Shown here: positions 1 to 5,683 of the stretch, one piece after another
Layout of the letters: every line of letters begins with the position of its first letter
How positions within the stretch are numbered: position 1 is the first letter of the stretch
DNA from: CBDUSL01 sp965370265
GTDB taxonomy: Bacteria; Patescibacteriota; Patescibacteriia; JAXHNJ01
Assembly (NCBI GenBank): GCA_965370265.1
Contig: CBDUSL010000039.1
Location: forward strand, 1-6,304
DNA: 6,304 nt
Reading direction: 5' to 3'
The notes under the pieces: model-generated
The model's database searches: none
The model's input: only the letters and a program-made list of their open reading frames with translations
Told to the model about the DNA's origin: nothing
Made by a program: the position numbers and the translations under genes

Positions 1-1
1 T

Positions 2-100
2 TGCAATCTTTTCCGTTTTGTCGGTACCGACAAGCTCAACTTGGGTAAAAAAAATCCTACCCCAGTCATCCGGGTTATCCCTCTCTCACTCGAGGAATAA
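2..100 (+). CDS. Probable 3' end of an unidentified plus-strand gene (partial)
   Basis: A plus-strand frame is open from the window edge to a TAA at 98-100, giving 32 residues that end in PVIRVIPLSLEE. I do not recognise the protein. The main support is context: a strong rho-independent terminator, usable only on the plus strand, begins 20 bases after this stop, as expected for the end of a transcription unit. The piece is short and other frames are also open here. The next plus frame runs to 131, but its stop lies inside the terminator stem. A minus-strand frame could start at an ATG near base 67. The assignment is therefore tentative. Confidence 0.4.
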   Translation, partial: CNLFRFVGTDKLNLGKKNPTPVIRVIPLSLEE

Positions 101-120
101 TCATCATAAGCTATTTTTCC

Positions 121-146
121 GGCCTCGCTGAGCGAGGCCTTTTTAT
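121..146 (+). terminator. Rho-independent terminator of the leftmost plus-strand gene
   Basis: GGCCTCGCT and AGCGAGGCC are perfect complements around a single G (effectively an 8 bp GC-rich stem with a tiny loop) and are followed directly by TTTTTATT. On the other strand the hairpin is followed by GGAAAAA rather than a T-run, so it acts on plus-strand transcripts. It ends the plus-strand gene in a convergent arrangement with the minus-strand genes to its right. Confidence 0.85.
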
Positions 147-189
147 TAAAAAACTAACTAAATTATAACTTTTTTACCCTTTTTTCGCA

Positions 190-226
190 AGAAAAAAGCC
201 ACTAAACGCAATTGCGCCCAGTGGCT
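190..226 (-). terminator. Terminator of the 74-residue basic protein gene
   Basis: On the minus strand AGCCACT (220-226) pairs with AGTGGCT (197-203). The self-complementary CGCAATTGCG inside the loop can extend the fold. A run of six T follows (complement of 192-197). The stem begins inside the TGA stop codon of the 74-residue gene. The T-run itself can pair further on as an 8 bp stem at 179-198, which on the plus strand would carry a GCAA tetraloop, so two alternative folds overlap here. Confidence 0.75.
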
Positions 227-450
227 CACTTTTTGTACTTAACCCTGATAGTTTCGCCGGGTTTAGGCTTTTGTATTTTCCCGGCGGCAATCAGCGCCCC
301 CAATTTTGCCACTAAAAGTAGTGTCTTGTCTTCTTCTTGAATAATATCTTCTATCTCATCTTCTCTTCGGCTTTTTCTGTATCGCCACCGTCTATTAAAG
401 GGATGCACTCTGGCTCTCCAGGACTGCCTTTTGGTCCTTGGCTCTTTCAT
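226..450 (-). CDS. Hypothetical small basic protein, 74 residues
   Basis: I do not recognise a family. The start is placed at the ATG at 448-450 because GAGGTGAT (455-462, minus strand) lies 4 bases upstream. An in-frame GTG at 457-459 is part of that Shine-Dalgarno and would add only three residues. The protein has a very basic first third (residues 1-30, rich in Arg and Trp, including RRWRYRKSRR), then an acidic helix (about 31-42, EDEIEDIIQEED), a short hydrophobic helix (about 45-60, LLLVAKLGALIAAG) and a basic tail (KPKPGETIRVKYKK). The charge suggests nucleic-acid or ribosome binding, but no motif proves it. There is no signal peptide or cysteine. It is monocistronic, with a terminator at its stop, and is the last minus-strand gene before the convergent plus-strand unit. 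Confidence 0.75.
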   Translation of the reverse strand: MKEPRTKRQSWRARVHPFNRRWRYRKSRREDEIEDIIQEEDKTLLLVAKLGALIAAGKIQKPKPGETIRVKYKK

Positions 451-454
451 ATCA

Positions 455-462
455 ATCACCTC
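455..462 (-). promoter_or_regulatory. Ribosome binding site GAGGTGAT that decides the start of the 74-residue gene
   Basis: GAGGTGAT would pair along eight bases with a standard 16S 3' end (ATCACCTC). It contains the in-frame GTG that a longest-frame reading would take as the start, so the ATG at 448-450 is preferred. Confidence 0.75.
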
Positions 463-506
463 TTTTCTCTATGTATGGCAAAGGTGCGGTTTTAACTTTA
501 CGACAA

Positions 507-535
507 AATATAGAAAAAATCAAATCTTTTTCTAA
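507..535 (-). promoter_or_regulatory. Weak candidate promoter of the 74-residue gene
   Basis: TATATT (507-512) is a fair -10 element, with TTAGAA (530-535) 17 bases upstream as a poor -35 (3 of 6 matches). It would give a leader of about 50 bases. Just upstream lies a perfect 7 bp inverted repeat, TTCCCTT-ATA-AAGGGAA (540-556), of unknown role; it could be an operator or an accessory hairpin behind the preceding terminator. Confidence 0.3.
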
Positions 536-562
536 AGGGTTCCCTTATAAAGGGAATATATG

Positions 563-594
563 AAAATAAAAAAACCCTCCGCGAAACAGAGGGT
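563..594 (-). terminator. Terminator of the 393-residue gene
   Basis: On the minus strand ACCCTC (589-594) pairs with GAGGGT (574-579), closing a 9-base loop, and is followed by TTTTTTTATTTTC. It lies 22 bases after the TAA of the 393-residue gene. Confidence 0.8.
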
Positions 595-616
595 GTGAAA
601 ATAACAATATAGTGGC

Positions 617-1798
617 TTAGGCAAGTTTTTGCCTTAAGTCCATTAAGGTGATTGACTTTGATGCATTTTTCAGAACATCTTTTACTTCAGACAACTGATT
701 TTCATAAGGAAGAATTAGGTAAACTGGTTTGATAATTTCTAGAGCCTCTTTAACACAGCTTACCTGGAAATCTCTTTCATCAACCTGGCATAATTTTCCT
801 TCGACTGAAAATAGTCTTTTGGCAATTGATTCAATCGCCTCGATAGAAAAAAACTGGCCGTTAATCAGAGCTGTAATTTCCAGAATAATATCTTCAATTT
901 CGCCTTGCACTTCTTTTAGTCTCAATGAGTTAAGGGAAATCGAAATCTGAAAGATTGCTTCTCTAATGTCGCCGATTCTAATAAGCTCAACCGCATTTCG
1001 AAGTTCGCTGGCGCTCAACTCACAATTAGCAGTAAAAGGTTGGAAATTTATTGTTTCCAAATCAACTACGATCATTTTGAGTCGTCCGGCCATTCTCTTT
1101 TGCACATCGTGGTCAACACGGAATTCTCTTTCGAGAGCGTATTCAAGGATAGCGTTGAGAAAATGGATGGACGAAGCGAGCAAGTATTCTGTGTAGTCAA
1201 AAAGGGCTTTTGAGCTGGCTAAGCGCTTGATAATAAACCCCTCGATTTTCAAAATATCTGACTCTCTTTCTTGGAATCTATTTATTCCGCCTACGGTACG
1301 AGCTCGAAAAGCGCCGGGGTTTACTCTTCCCTGGCAGTCTGCTCCCTGAATAATCGGCTCAATTATCTTGAGACCGGCCTGTTTTTTGCTGTTTCTAACC
1401 CGACCAACGATCCGGAAAATTTCTTCAACCTTTTCGTTTAATTTTCTTTGCAGATTGTGGGCGTTCCCTTTATTGAGATCAATGATAGCCAGGTTTAAAT
1501 CACGTGCCACCTCTATCGCCGCTCTCATGGCCACCTTTTCCCCATAAAAGGGGATGTTGTACTGATTAAGAATGTTTATGGCTTGGCGATGAACCAGGTA
1601 AATTGAAGAAATAAGCTGAAATCTCTTTTCCATTCTACCCTGTGACTTATGCCATTTCTGAACCGCGAATTGGCCCTTAAATACATCTTTGGTAATCAGA
1701 AGAATCCCTGTGTTGAGAAGACGCCTTCCCAGGACTTTTCCCCGATCGCCATAAAGCTCAGCTTCAAATACTTTTTCCGAAAAGAAACGATATGACAT
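617..1798 (-). CDS. Hypothetical protein, 393 residues, predicted mostly helical
   Basis: I do not recognise this family and see no catalytic motif, nucleotide-binding loop, signal peptide or transmembrane segment, so it is probably cytoplasmic. The start ATG (1796-1798) has GAGGTGA 3 bases upstream. The N-terminal 60 residues look like a small beta-rich unit (FEAELYGDRG, then GILLITKDVF and GQFAVQKW). Most of the rest reads as amphipathic helices rich in Ile, Leu, Glu, Lys and Arg. A central basic stretch (about 131-175) contains GRVNPGAFRARTVGG and is the most distinctive part. The few cysteines (155, 259, 337, 348) show no CxxC pair. It has its own terminator, and a hairpin separates it from the upstream clp gene, so it is probably transcribed alone, with possible readthrough from clp. 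A lineage-restricted protein is likely. Confidence 0.85.
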   Translation of the reverse strand: MSYRFFSEKVFEAELYGDRGKVLGRRLLNTGILLITKDVFKGQFAVQKWHKSQGRMEKRFQLISSIYLVHRQAINILNQYNIPFYGEKVAMRAAIEVARDLNLAIIDLNKGNAHNLQRKLNEKVEEIFRIVGRVRNSKKQAGLKIIEPIIQGADCQGRVNPGAFRARTVGGINRFQERESDILKIEGFIIKRLASSKALFDYTEYLLASSIHFLNAILEYALEREFRVDHDVQKRMAGRLKMIVVDLETINFQPFTANCELSASELRNAVELIRIGDIREAIFQISISLNSLRLKEVQGEIEDIILEITALINGQFFSIEAIESIAKRLFSVEGKLCQVDERDFQVSCVKEALEIIKPVYLILPYENQLSEVKDVLKNASKSITLMDLRQKLA

Positions 1799-1829
1799 TT
1801 TTCACCTCTTGTTTGAGTTGTAAAGAACA

Positions 1830-1858
1830 AAATAAAAAACTATCGTTTATTGATAGCT
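1830..1858 (-). terminator. Probable terminator of the membrane-protein/Clp operon
   Basis: On the minus strand AGCTATC (1852-1858) pairs with GATAGTT (1838-1844) through 7 pairs, including one G-T, around a 7-base loop, and is followed by TTTTTTATTTTG. It lies about 70 bases after the clp stop codon and 40 bases before the next ATG. The stem is AT-rich, so termination may be partial and allow readthrough into the 393-residue gene. Confidence 0.55.
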
Positions 1859-1886
1859 TATTACCTTAATCGAAAATTACTGACTT

Positions 1887-1892
1887 GTCAAC
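1887..1892 (-). promoter_or_regulatory. Candidate -35 element (TTGACA) before the 393-residue gene
   Basis: The minus strand carries a consensus TTGACA, and TTGACG occurs just upstream (1894-1899), giving a direct repeat of TTGAC eight bases apart in TTGACGGGTTGACA. No convincing -10 hexamer lies 16-18 bases downstream; the best is TAAGGT at 1863-1868, 3 of 6 matches. Either this promoter is weak or needs an activator, or the match is chance. Confidence 0.3.
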
Positions 1893-1930
1893 CCGTCAAA
1901 ATTTCTTTGAAATTTAATCAGGTCTATCCT

Positions 1931-4708
1931 TTAAAGCTTCTTCGCTTTTTTGACCGTTATTTTACCGCCCGGTTCAAGAACGGCCACATCACGCCGAGTT
2001 AATTCCCCGCTTAAAAGATGGTTAGCCAAGGCGTTGTCTACAGTTTCTTGGATTTTTCGTTTTAAAGGCCTGGCCCCATATATTGGATCATAACCGGCTT
2101 TAGCTAATTCTTCTACCGCTTTTTCTGAAGCCTCAAAAGTTATGCCCTTGGTTTCCAGTCTTTTGGCCACGCTCTTTAGAAATAGTTTAACGATTTCTTC
2201 AATATGTTCAAGAGAAAGCGGTTTAAATAGAACAACATTATCAAAACGGTTGATAAATTCAGGGCGGAAAAATTTAAAGAGGACCTCCTCCATCAACTCT
2301 TTTTTAATTTCTTCCAAATTTACGTTCTCTGAAAGCCTGGTCTGAATATGCTGAGTAGCCGCGTTTGAGGTGGCAATTAAAATAATGTTGGTAAAATCAA
2401 CTGTCCGACCAATACTGTCTGTCAACCGGCCGTCATCCATCAACTGCAAGAAAAGATTTAAAACATCAGGATGGGCTTTTTCCAGTTCGTCCAAAAGAAC
2501 CAGAGAAAATGGATTTTTTCTCACCGCTTCGGTCAGATATCCCCCGCTTCCTGCTCCGGCATAGCCCGGGGGAGCGCCAAGAATTCGATTAATAGATGAC
2601 TGGTCTTGATATTCAGACATATCCAATCGAACCATATTTTCTTCTGAGCCGAAATAAACATTAGCTACTGTTTTGGCTAGTTCAGTTTTACCAACCCCAG
2701 TTGGGCCAAGAAAAAGAAGATTAGCAATAGGCCGATCAATATCCCTTAGTTCCACCCTTGCTCTTCGAAGAGCCCCGGACACCGCTTTAACTGCTTCTTC
2801 CTGATTAATAATCCTTTCATGGATTTGATCCTCCAGATTAAGAAGTTTTTCTCCTTCTTTCTCTGTAATTTTTGTCACCTGGACATTTACTCTTTCAGAA
2901 ATAATCTTAGCCACATCCTCACCGGTAACCGAAGAATTTGCCCCTTTGGATTTATGGACATAAACAGCCACTTCCTGAAGCAAATTTATCGCTTTTTCCG
3001 GCAAGTACCGGTCGTGAATATAGCGCTGAGAAAGAGTAACTGCTTTTTCCAGAGCATCGTATGAAAAAAATACTTTGTTGCGATACTCAATGCCTCCAAT
3101 TTCCGACTCAACCATTCTAATCGCTTCGTTTGTTTCAGGTTCGTCAATTTTTACTTTCTGAAAAGTTCTGGAAAGACTTCCACTCCTTTCAATATAACTG
3201 GTAAAATCAACCGGGTTGGTGGAGGCAATGGCCATAAAATATCTTTTCTGGAGAGCTTCTGTTAGAATTTCGGAGAGATCCAGGGTTTTTCCGCCGCCGG
3301 AAGAGACACCGACCATATTCTGAATATTATCAATGTAGAGAACAATATTACCAGACCTGGTGACCTCGTTTATAACGGCCGAAAGACGCTCTTCAAGCTC
3401 TCCCATAGCGCCGGCTCCGGAAACCAAAGCCGGGACCGAAAGACTAACCAATCTTTTATCCTGCAGAACCTCGGGCACGTCTTCAGAAGCCATCATCGAA
3501 GCAATGGCCTGGATAATGCTTGTTTTCCCGGTGCCTGGAAAACCAACCATAAGCGGAAAACTCTTGCCAGACTCAAGCACCCGAAATATTTCCTCTATTT
3601 CCTTTTCCCGGCCCACACTCAAAGGCAAGGCTCCTGCTCTGGCTAAGATAGTCAGATCGCGGGAAAACTGATCCAAAACAGGCGTGGCAATAGCAGTCAT
3701 TGCCCGATTGATTCCACTTTTGGGTTTGCGGGAAGCTTTTGATTTAAAAAGAGTCCATTGATGCCTTAACTTTTCCTGAATATTGATCCATTCCACCACA
3801 TTTCTGAGTTTATCAAAATCGATATCAAGGTCATAAAGTATTTCTTGGGTATTGGTACCTGTTCTGGCCAAGGCAATAATCAAATCAGGAACTCCAATTG
3901 TTTTGCGACGGCCTAGGTAGGCCTCCTGATAGGCATTATAAATCATTTTATTAAAATCTTTGGAAAGAATGGGGGTAGAATTTTTTTGGCTTGGCAATTT
4001 TTTTAAAATACTGCCGATTCTTGAAACAAGTTTGTCCGGCATCATTGCTAAACGGGCAAGAATAATTTTCATTTCCTTAGCGGCCATCACACTTGCCAGA
4101 ATATGAACCGGCTGAAGAGTAGTATGTTCAAATCGATTAGCCATTTCCCAGGCCAGTTCAATCGATTCTCTGGCAGAAGGGGTAAGATAAAGAGAAACTT
4201 CTTCGGTAATTTTTTGGTTTTTTATTATTTCATCAATTGAATTTATAGTCTGTGGGGACGGTACTTTTACTTTAAAATCTTTCTCAATGTGAAGAATAGA
4301 AGTTCTTTCTCGTTCTAAGCGGTAATAAATATAAAGATCAACTAAAAGCGAAATCCAAAAAATAAGAAGTGAAGTATTTCTTATTTCAAAAAAGCTCCCC
4401 AGGCTGTTGCCGGCACTGGCGTGCTGATAGAACTGCCAAAATCCCAAAAAAAGAGCAAAAATACCGAAGACAATAAGGATGCCATTAATCGAAGACCTGA
4501 CAAGACGCTCTGACTTTTCCTCCAATATTCTTAAAAGAGAGATTTTTTTTTGCCAAACCAAGTATCGATCCTTAAAAAAACCGGCGTGACCAAGCGTGCC
4601 ACAACGACGACAGGGAATAAGACCTTCTTTGCCCTCCAAAAAACTCTCCCCCTTGCAGTCCGGGCATTCAATATAAGTAATTTTTTCTTTTTTTTCTTTT
4701 TCTTCCAT
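1931..4708 (-). CDS. Membrane-anchored Clp/Hsp100-type double AAA+ ATPase with N-terminal zinc ribbon
   Basis: The product is a 925-residue ATP-driven unfoldase or remodeller of the ClpA/B/C group. In order it has: a zinc ribbon (C15, C18, C33, C36); two membrane helices (about 74-94 and 112-129), so both ends should face the cytoplasm; two Clp-N repeats (about 172-240 and 244-312); AAA+ ring D1 (about 362-590); AAA+ ring D2 with the Clp C-terminal subdomain (about 620-915). D2 is intact: Walker A GPTGVGKT 668-675, Walker B LVLLDE 736-741, pore loop GAPPGYAG 711-718, sensor N782, arginine finger R821, sensor-2 GARPLKR 878-884. D1 keeps Walker A GFPGTGKT 389-396 but has YIDN (D460-N461) instead of Asp-Glu, and AGAMGELEERL where families have a Tyr pore loop. 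I see no M-domain and no LGF-type ClpP loop. The start has AAGGA 13 bases upstream, and the gene follows the membrane-protein gene by 3 bases. Closest to ClpC/ClpB by sequence; no symbol is given because partner and role are uncertain. Confidence 0.93.
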   Translation of the reverse strand: MEEKEKKEKITYIECPDCKGESFLEGKEGLIPCRRCGTLGHAGFFKDRYLVWQKKISLLRILEEKSERLVRSSINGILIVFGIFALFLGFWQFYQHASAGNSLGSFFEIRNTSLLIFWISLLVDLYIYYRLERERTSILHIEKDFKVKVPSPQTINSIDEIIKNQKITEEVSLYLTPSARESIELAWEMANRFEHTTLQPVHILASVMAAKEMKIILARLAMMPDKLVSRIGSILKKLPSQKNSTPILSKDFNKMIYNAYQEAYLGRRKTIGVPDLIIALARTGTNTQEILYDLDIDFDKLRNVVEWINIQEKLRHQWTLFKSKASRKPKSGINRAMTAIATPVLDQFSRDLTILARAGALPLSVGREKEIEEIFRVLESGKSFPLMVGFPGTGKTSIIQAIASMMASEDVPEVLQDKRLVSLSVPALVSGAGAMGELEERLSAVINEVTRSGNIVLYIDNIQNMVGVSSGGGKTLDLSEILTEALQKRYFMAIASTNPVDFTSYIERSGSLSRTFQKVKIDEPETNEAIRMVESEIGGIEYRNKVFFSYDALEKAVTLSQRYIHDRYLPEKAINLLQEVAVYVHKSKGANSSVTGEDVAKIISERVNVQVTKITEKEGEKLLNLEDQIHERIINQEEAVKAVSGALRRARVELRDIDRPIANLLFLGPTGVGKTELAKTVANVYFGSEENMVRLDMSEYQDQSSINRILGAPPGYAGAGSGGYLTEAVRKNPFSLVLLDELEKAHPDVLNLFLQLMDDGRLTDSIGRTVDFTNIILIATSNAATQHIQTRLSENVNLEEIKKELMEEVLFKFFRPEFINRFDNVVLFKPLSLEHIEEIVKLFLKSVAKRLETKGITFEASEKAVEELAKAGYDPIYGARPLKRKIQETVDNALANHLLSGELTRRDVAVLEPGGKITVKKAKKL

Positions 4709-4711
4709 TTA

Positions 4712-5095
4712 TTAAAAAATTCCTTTTTGACCGGTTAAATTAAGAAAAATCATATACCCAATAAATATAGGTATGAGTACCCACAAGAAAAAGAGGGCCA
4801 AAAGTACAACCAGCCAAATAACCATGACTATTAATTTGAAGCCAAAAACAATTATCCTCATAAACAGGCTGATTACCCGCCCGCTTCGTGAGTAATCGCC
4901 ATACATGGGTTGCAAGAGATTCTTAAAAAGAATTCTTAAAGAAAGGCGGTTGCTCCAGTCAATTACTTCATTAACAAAAAAAAGACCCGCTTTTTTGATT
5001 CCCTTGGTATACCACCAGAAAGGAAAATAGACGATATCAAAAATTATTTCCTTAAAAACATATTTAGTTGTCTTCCAAGCTATATTCTGTTGCAT
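4712..5095 (-). CDS. Small membrane protein, first gene of the Clp ATPase operon
   Basis: The product is a 127-residue protein of unknown function, probably in the cytoplasmic membrane. The first 60 residues include an aromatic, amphipathic stretch (about 17-29, FDIVYFPFWWYTK) that may lie in or on the membrane, then a basic cytoplasmic part. A motif LQPMYGDYSRSGR (61-73) precedes a long hydrophobic region (about 83-120) that probably forms two helices around P109, ending in a short polar tail. There is no cleavable signal peptide, cysteine or enzyme motif. From memory, similar proteins with an FPxWWY motif and a PMYG-GR motif occur in Candidate Phyla Radiation genomes; this needs a search. 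Three bases separate its TAA from the clp ATG, so the two are cotranscribed and probably act together. It is a good candidate for a membrane partner or adaptor of the ATPase. No Shine-Dalgarno precedes its ATG. Confidence 0.85.
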   Translation of the reverse strand: MQQNIAWKTTKYVFKEIIFDIVYFPFWWYTKGIKKAGLFFVNEVIDWSNRLSLRILFKNLLQPMYGDYSRSGRVISLFMRIIVFGFKLIVMVIWLVVLLALFFLWVLIPIFIGYMIFLNLTGQKGIF

Positions 5096-5104
5096 AACTT
5101 CTAT

Positions 5105-5133
5105 ATTATATCATAAAAAATGCTTTTTGTCCA
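5105..5133 (-). promoter_or_regulatory. Strong promoter of the membrane-protein/Clp operon, giving a near-leaderless mRNA
   Basis: On the minus strand TGGACA (5128-5133, 5 of 6 matches) is 17 bases from a perfect TATAAT (5105-5110), which also has the extended -10 TG (TGATATAAT). Only nine bases, ATAGAAGTT, lie between the -10 and the ATG. Initiation about 7 bases after the -10 would leave a leader of roughly 2-4 bases. The -35 directly follows the terminator of the upstream gene. No CIRCE-like heat-shock operator is visible nearby. Confidence 0.8.
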
Positions 5134-5171
5134 TCAAAAAACCGCTCATCATATTTTAAAAAGATGAGCGG
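5134..5171 (-). terminator. Terminator of the 103-residue gene
   Basis: On the minus strand CCGCTCATC (5163-5171) pairs perfectly with GATGAGCGG (5142-5150) through nine pairs, around a 12-base AT-rich loop, and is followed by TTTTTTGATGG. The plus strand has no T-run after the hairpin, so it is one-directional. It lies 47 bases after the stop codon. Confidence 0.85.
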
Positions 5172-5218
5172 CAAAAGTACAGGATTAAGTGATTGCTTTT
5201 CACGCGGGGCCCCTTTCT

Positions 5219-5530
5219 TTAGGATTTATTTTGATAAATACTGATTCTGGCGCCAAATACGTCAAGGTCACTTTCTGAAAGCTCAAGCTTCAAGGGCAAA
5301 CTTTTTGACTTCAGACTGACCCAGAAAAAAACCCTTCCTCCTCGTGTTTCGGCTTTGAGAATATAACACTCAATGTATCCATTGATTTTGGCAGCATGAG
5401 GACCATCTCTCTTTAGCTGAACTGAGATTTTTTTCTCAATAAGAGTTTGAATTTCCTCCTTTGAGAGCTTATCAATTCTGTCCAAAACCGTAGGATGTCT
5501 GGTCCAGGGTCTATTCAGTGATGACTTCAT
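5219..5530 (-). CDS. Hypothetical protein, 103 residues
   Basis: I do not recognise this family. The start is set at the ATG at 5528-5530, which has a G-rich Shine-Dalgarno (GAGGGGGTGG, 5536-5545) five bases upstream. An in-frame TTG at 5567-5569 would add 13 residues but would put the Shine-Dalgarno inside the gene. The N-terminus (RPWTRHPTVLDRIDKLSKEE) looks helical and polar; residues about 33-100 look like a small alternating beta structure (KISVQLKR, YIECYILKAE, GGRVFFWVSLK, LKLELSE, ARISIYQ). There is one cysteine and no metal or nucleotide motif, signal peptide or membrane segment, so a small cytoplasmic protein is likely. It has its own promoter and terminator, which supports a real, separately controlled gene. 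Confidence 0.75.
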   Translation of the reverse strand: MKSSLNRPWTRHPTVLDRIDKLSKEEIQTLIEKKISVQLKRDGPHAAKINGYIECYILKAETRGGRVFFWVSLKSKSLPLKLELSESDLDVFGARISIYQNKS

Positions 5531-5585
5531 TTTTGCCACCCCCTCTCTCAAAAACAACCTAAGAGGCAATACTTAATCCACCTTT

Positions 5586-5613
5586 ATTTAATCATTATTT
5601 TTAGAAATGTCAA
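5586..5613 (-). promoter_or_regulatory. Promoter of the 103-residue gene
   Basis: On the minus strand a consensus TTGACA (5608-5613) is followed after 16 bases by TTAAAT (5586-5591, 4 of 6). The start site would fall near 5579, giving a leader of about 50 bases that includes the Shine-Dalgarno. The -35 forms one arm of the inverted repeat at 5608-5650. Confidence 0.55.
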
Positions 5614-5650
5614 GTCGAGTTGAATCGAGTTTAGCTCGATGAGCTTGACA
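5608..5650. repeat. Nested inverted repeat overlapping the -35 of the 103-residue gene
   Basis: The outer arms TGTCAAG (5608-5614) and CTTGACA (5644-5650) are perfect complements. Inside them ATCGAG (5624-5629) pairs with CTCGAT (5635-5640) around TTTAG, and TCGAGTT also occurs as a direct repeat at 5615-5621 and 5625-5631. No T-run follows on either strand, so it is not a terminator. Its position over and just upstream of the -35 suits a protein-binding operator; this is inference. Confidence 0.5.
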
Positions 5651-5653
5651 AGT

Positions 5654-5680
5654 AATAAAAAGAGGCGCTTTGGCGCCTCT
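5654..5680 (-). terminator. Terminator of the 73-residue zinc-finger-like gene
   Basis: On the minus strand AGAGGCGC (5673-5680) pairs perfectly with GCGCCTCT (5661-5668) through eight pairs with a four-base loop, followed by TTTTATTA. It starts only three bases after the TAA stop codon. Confidence 0.9.
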
Positions 5681-5683
5681 GGC

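Noticed and set aside
457..459. GTG start for the 74-residue gene
   Set aside because: It is part of the Shine-Dalgarno GAGGTGAT for the ATG at 448-450.
729..1196. Plus-strand open frames of 73 and 76 codons
   Set aside because: They lie antisense within the 393-residue gene, have no good Shine-Dalgarno and have compositions typical of a reverse-frame shadow.
2142..4738. Plus-strand open frames inside the clp gene, including one of 103 codons at 3360-3671
   Set aside because: They are antisense to a gene with clear AAA+ motifs along its length, so they are shadows.
5206..5213. GGGGCCCC palindrome between the 103-residue gene stop and its terminator
   Set aside because: An 8-base palindrome with no loop or T-run; the real terminator is the longer hairpin at 5142-5171.
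5060..5220. Heat-shock operator (CIRCE, HrcA) before the clp operon
   Set aside because: No TTAGCACTC-N9-GAGTGCTAA-like repeat is present; the inverted repeat here is the upstream gene's terminator.
5567..5569. TTG start for the 103-residue gene
   Set aside because: A G-rich Shine-Dalgarno precedes the internal ATG at 5528-5530, and the added residues look untranslated.
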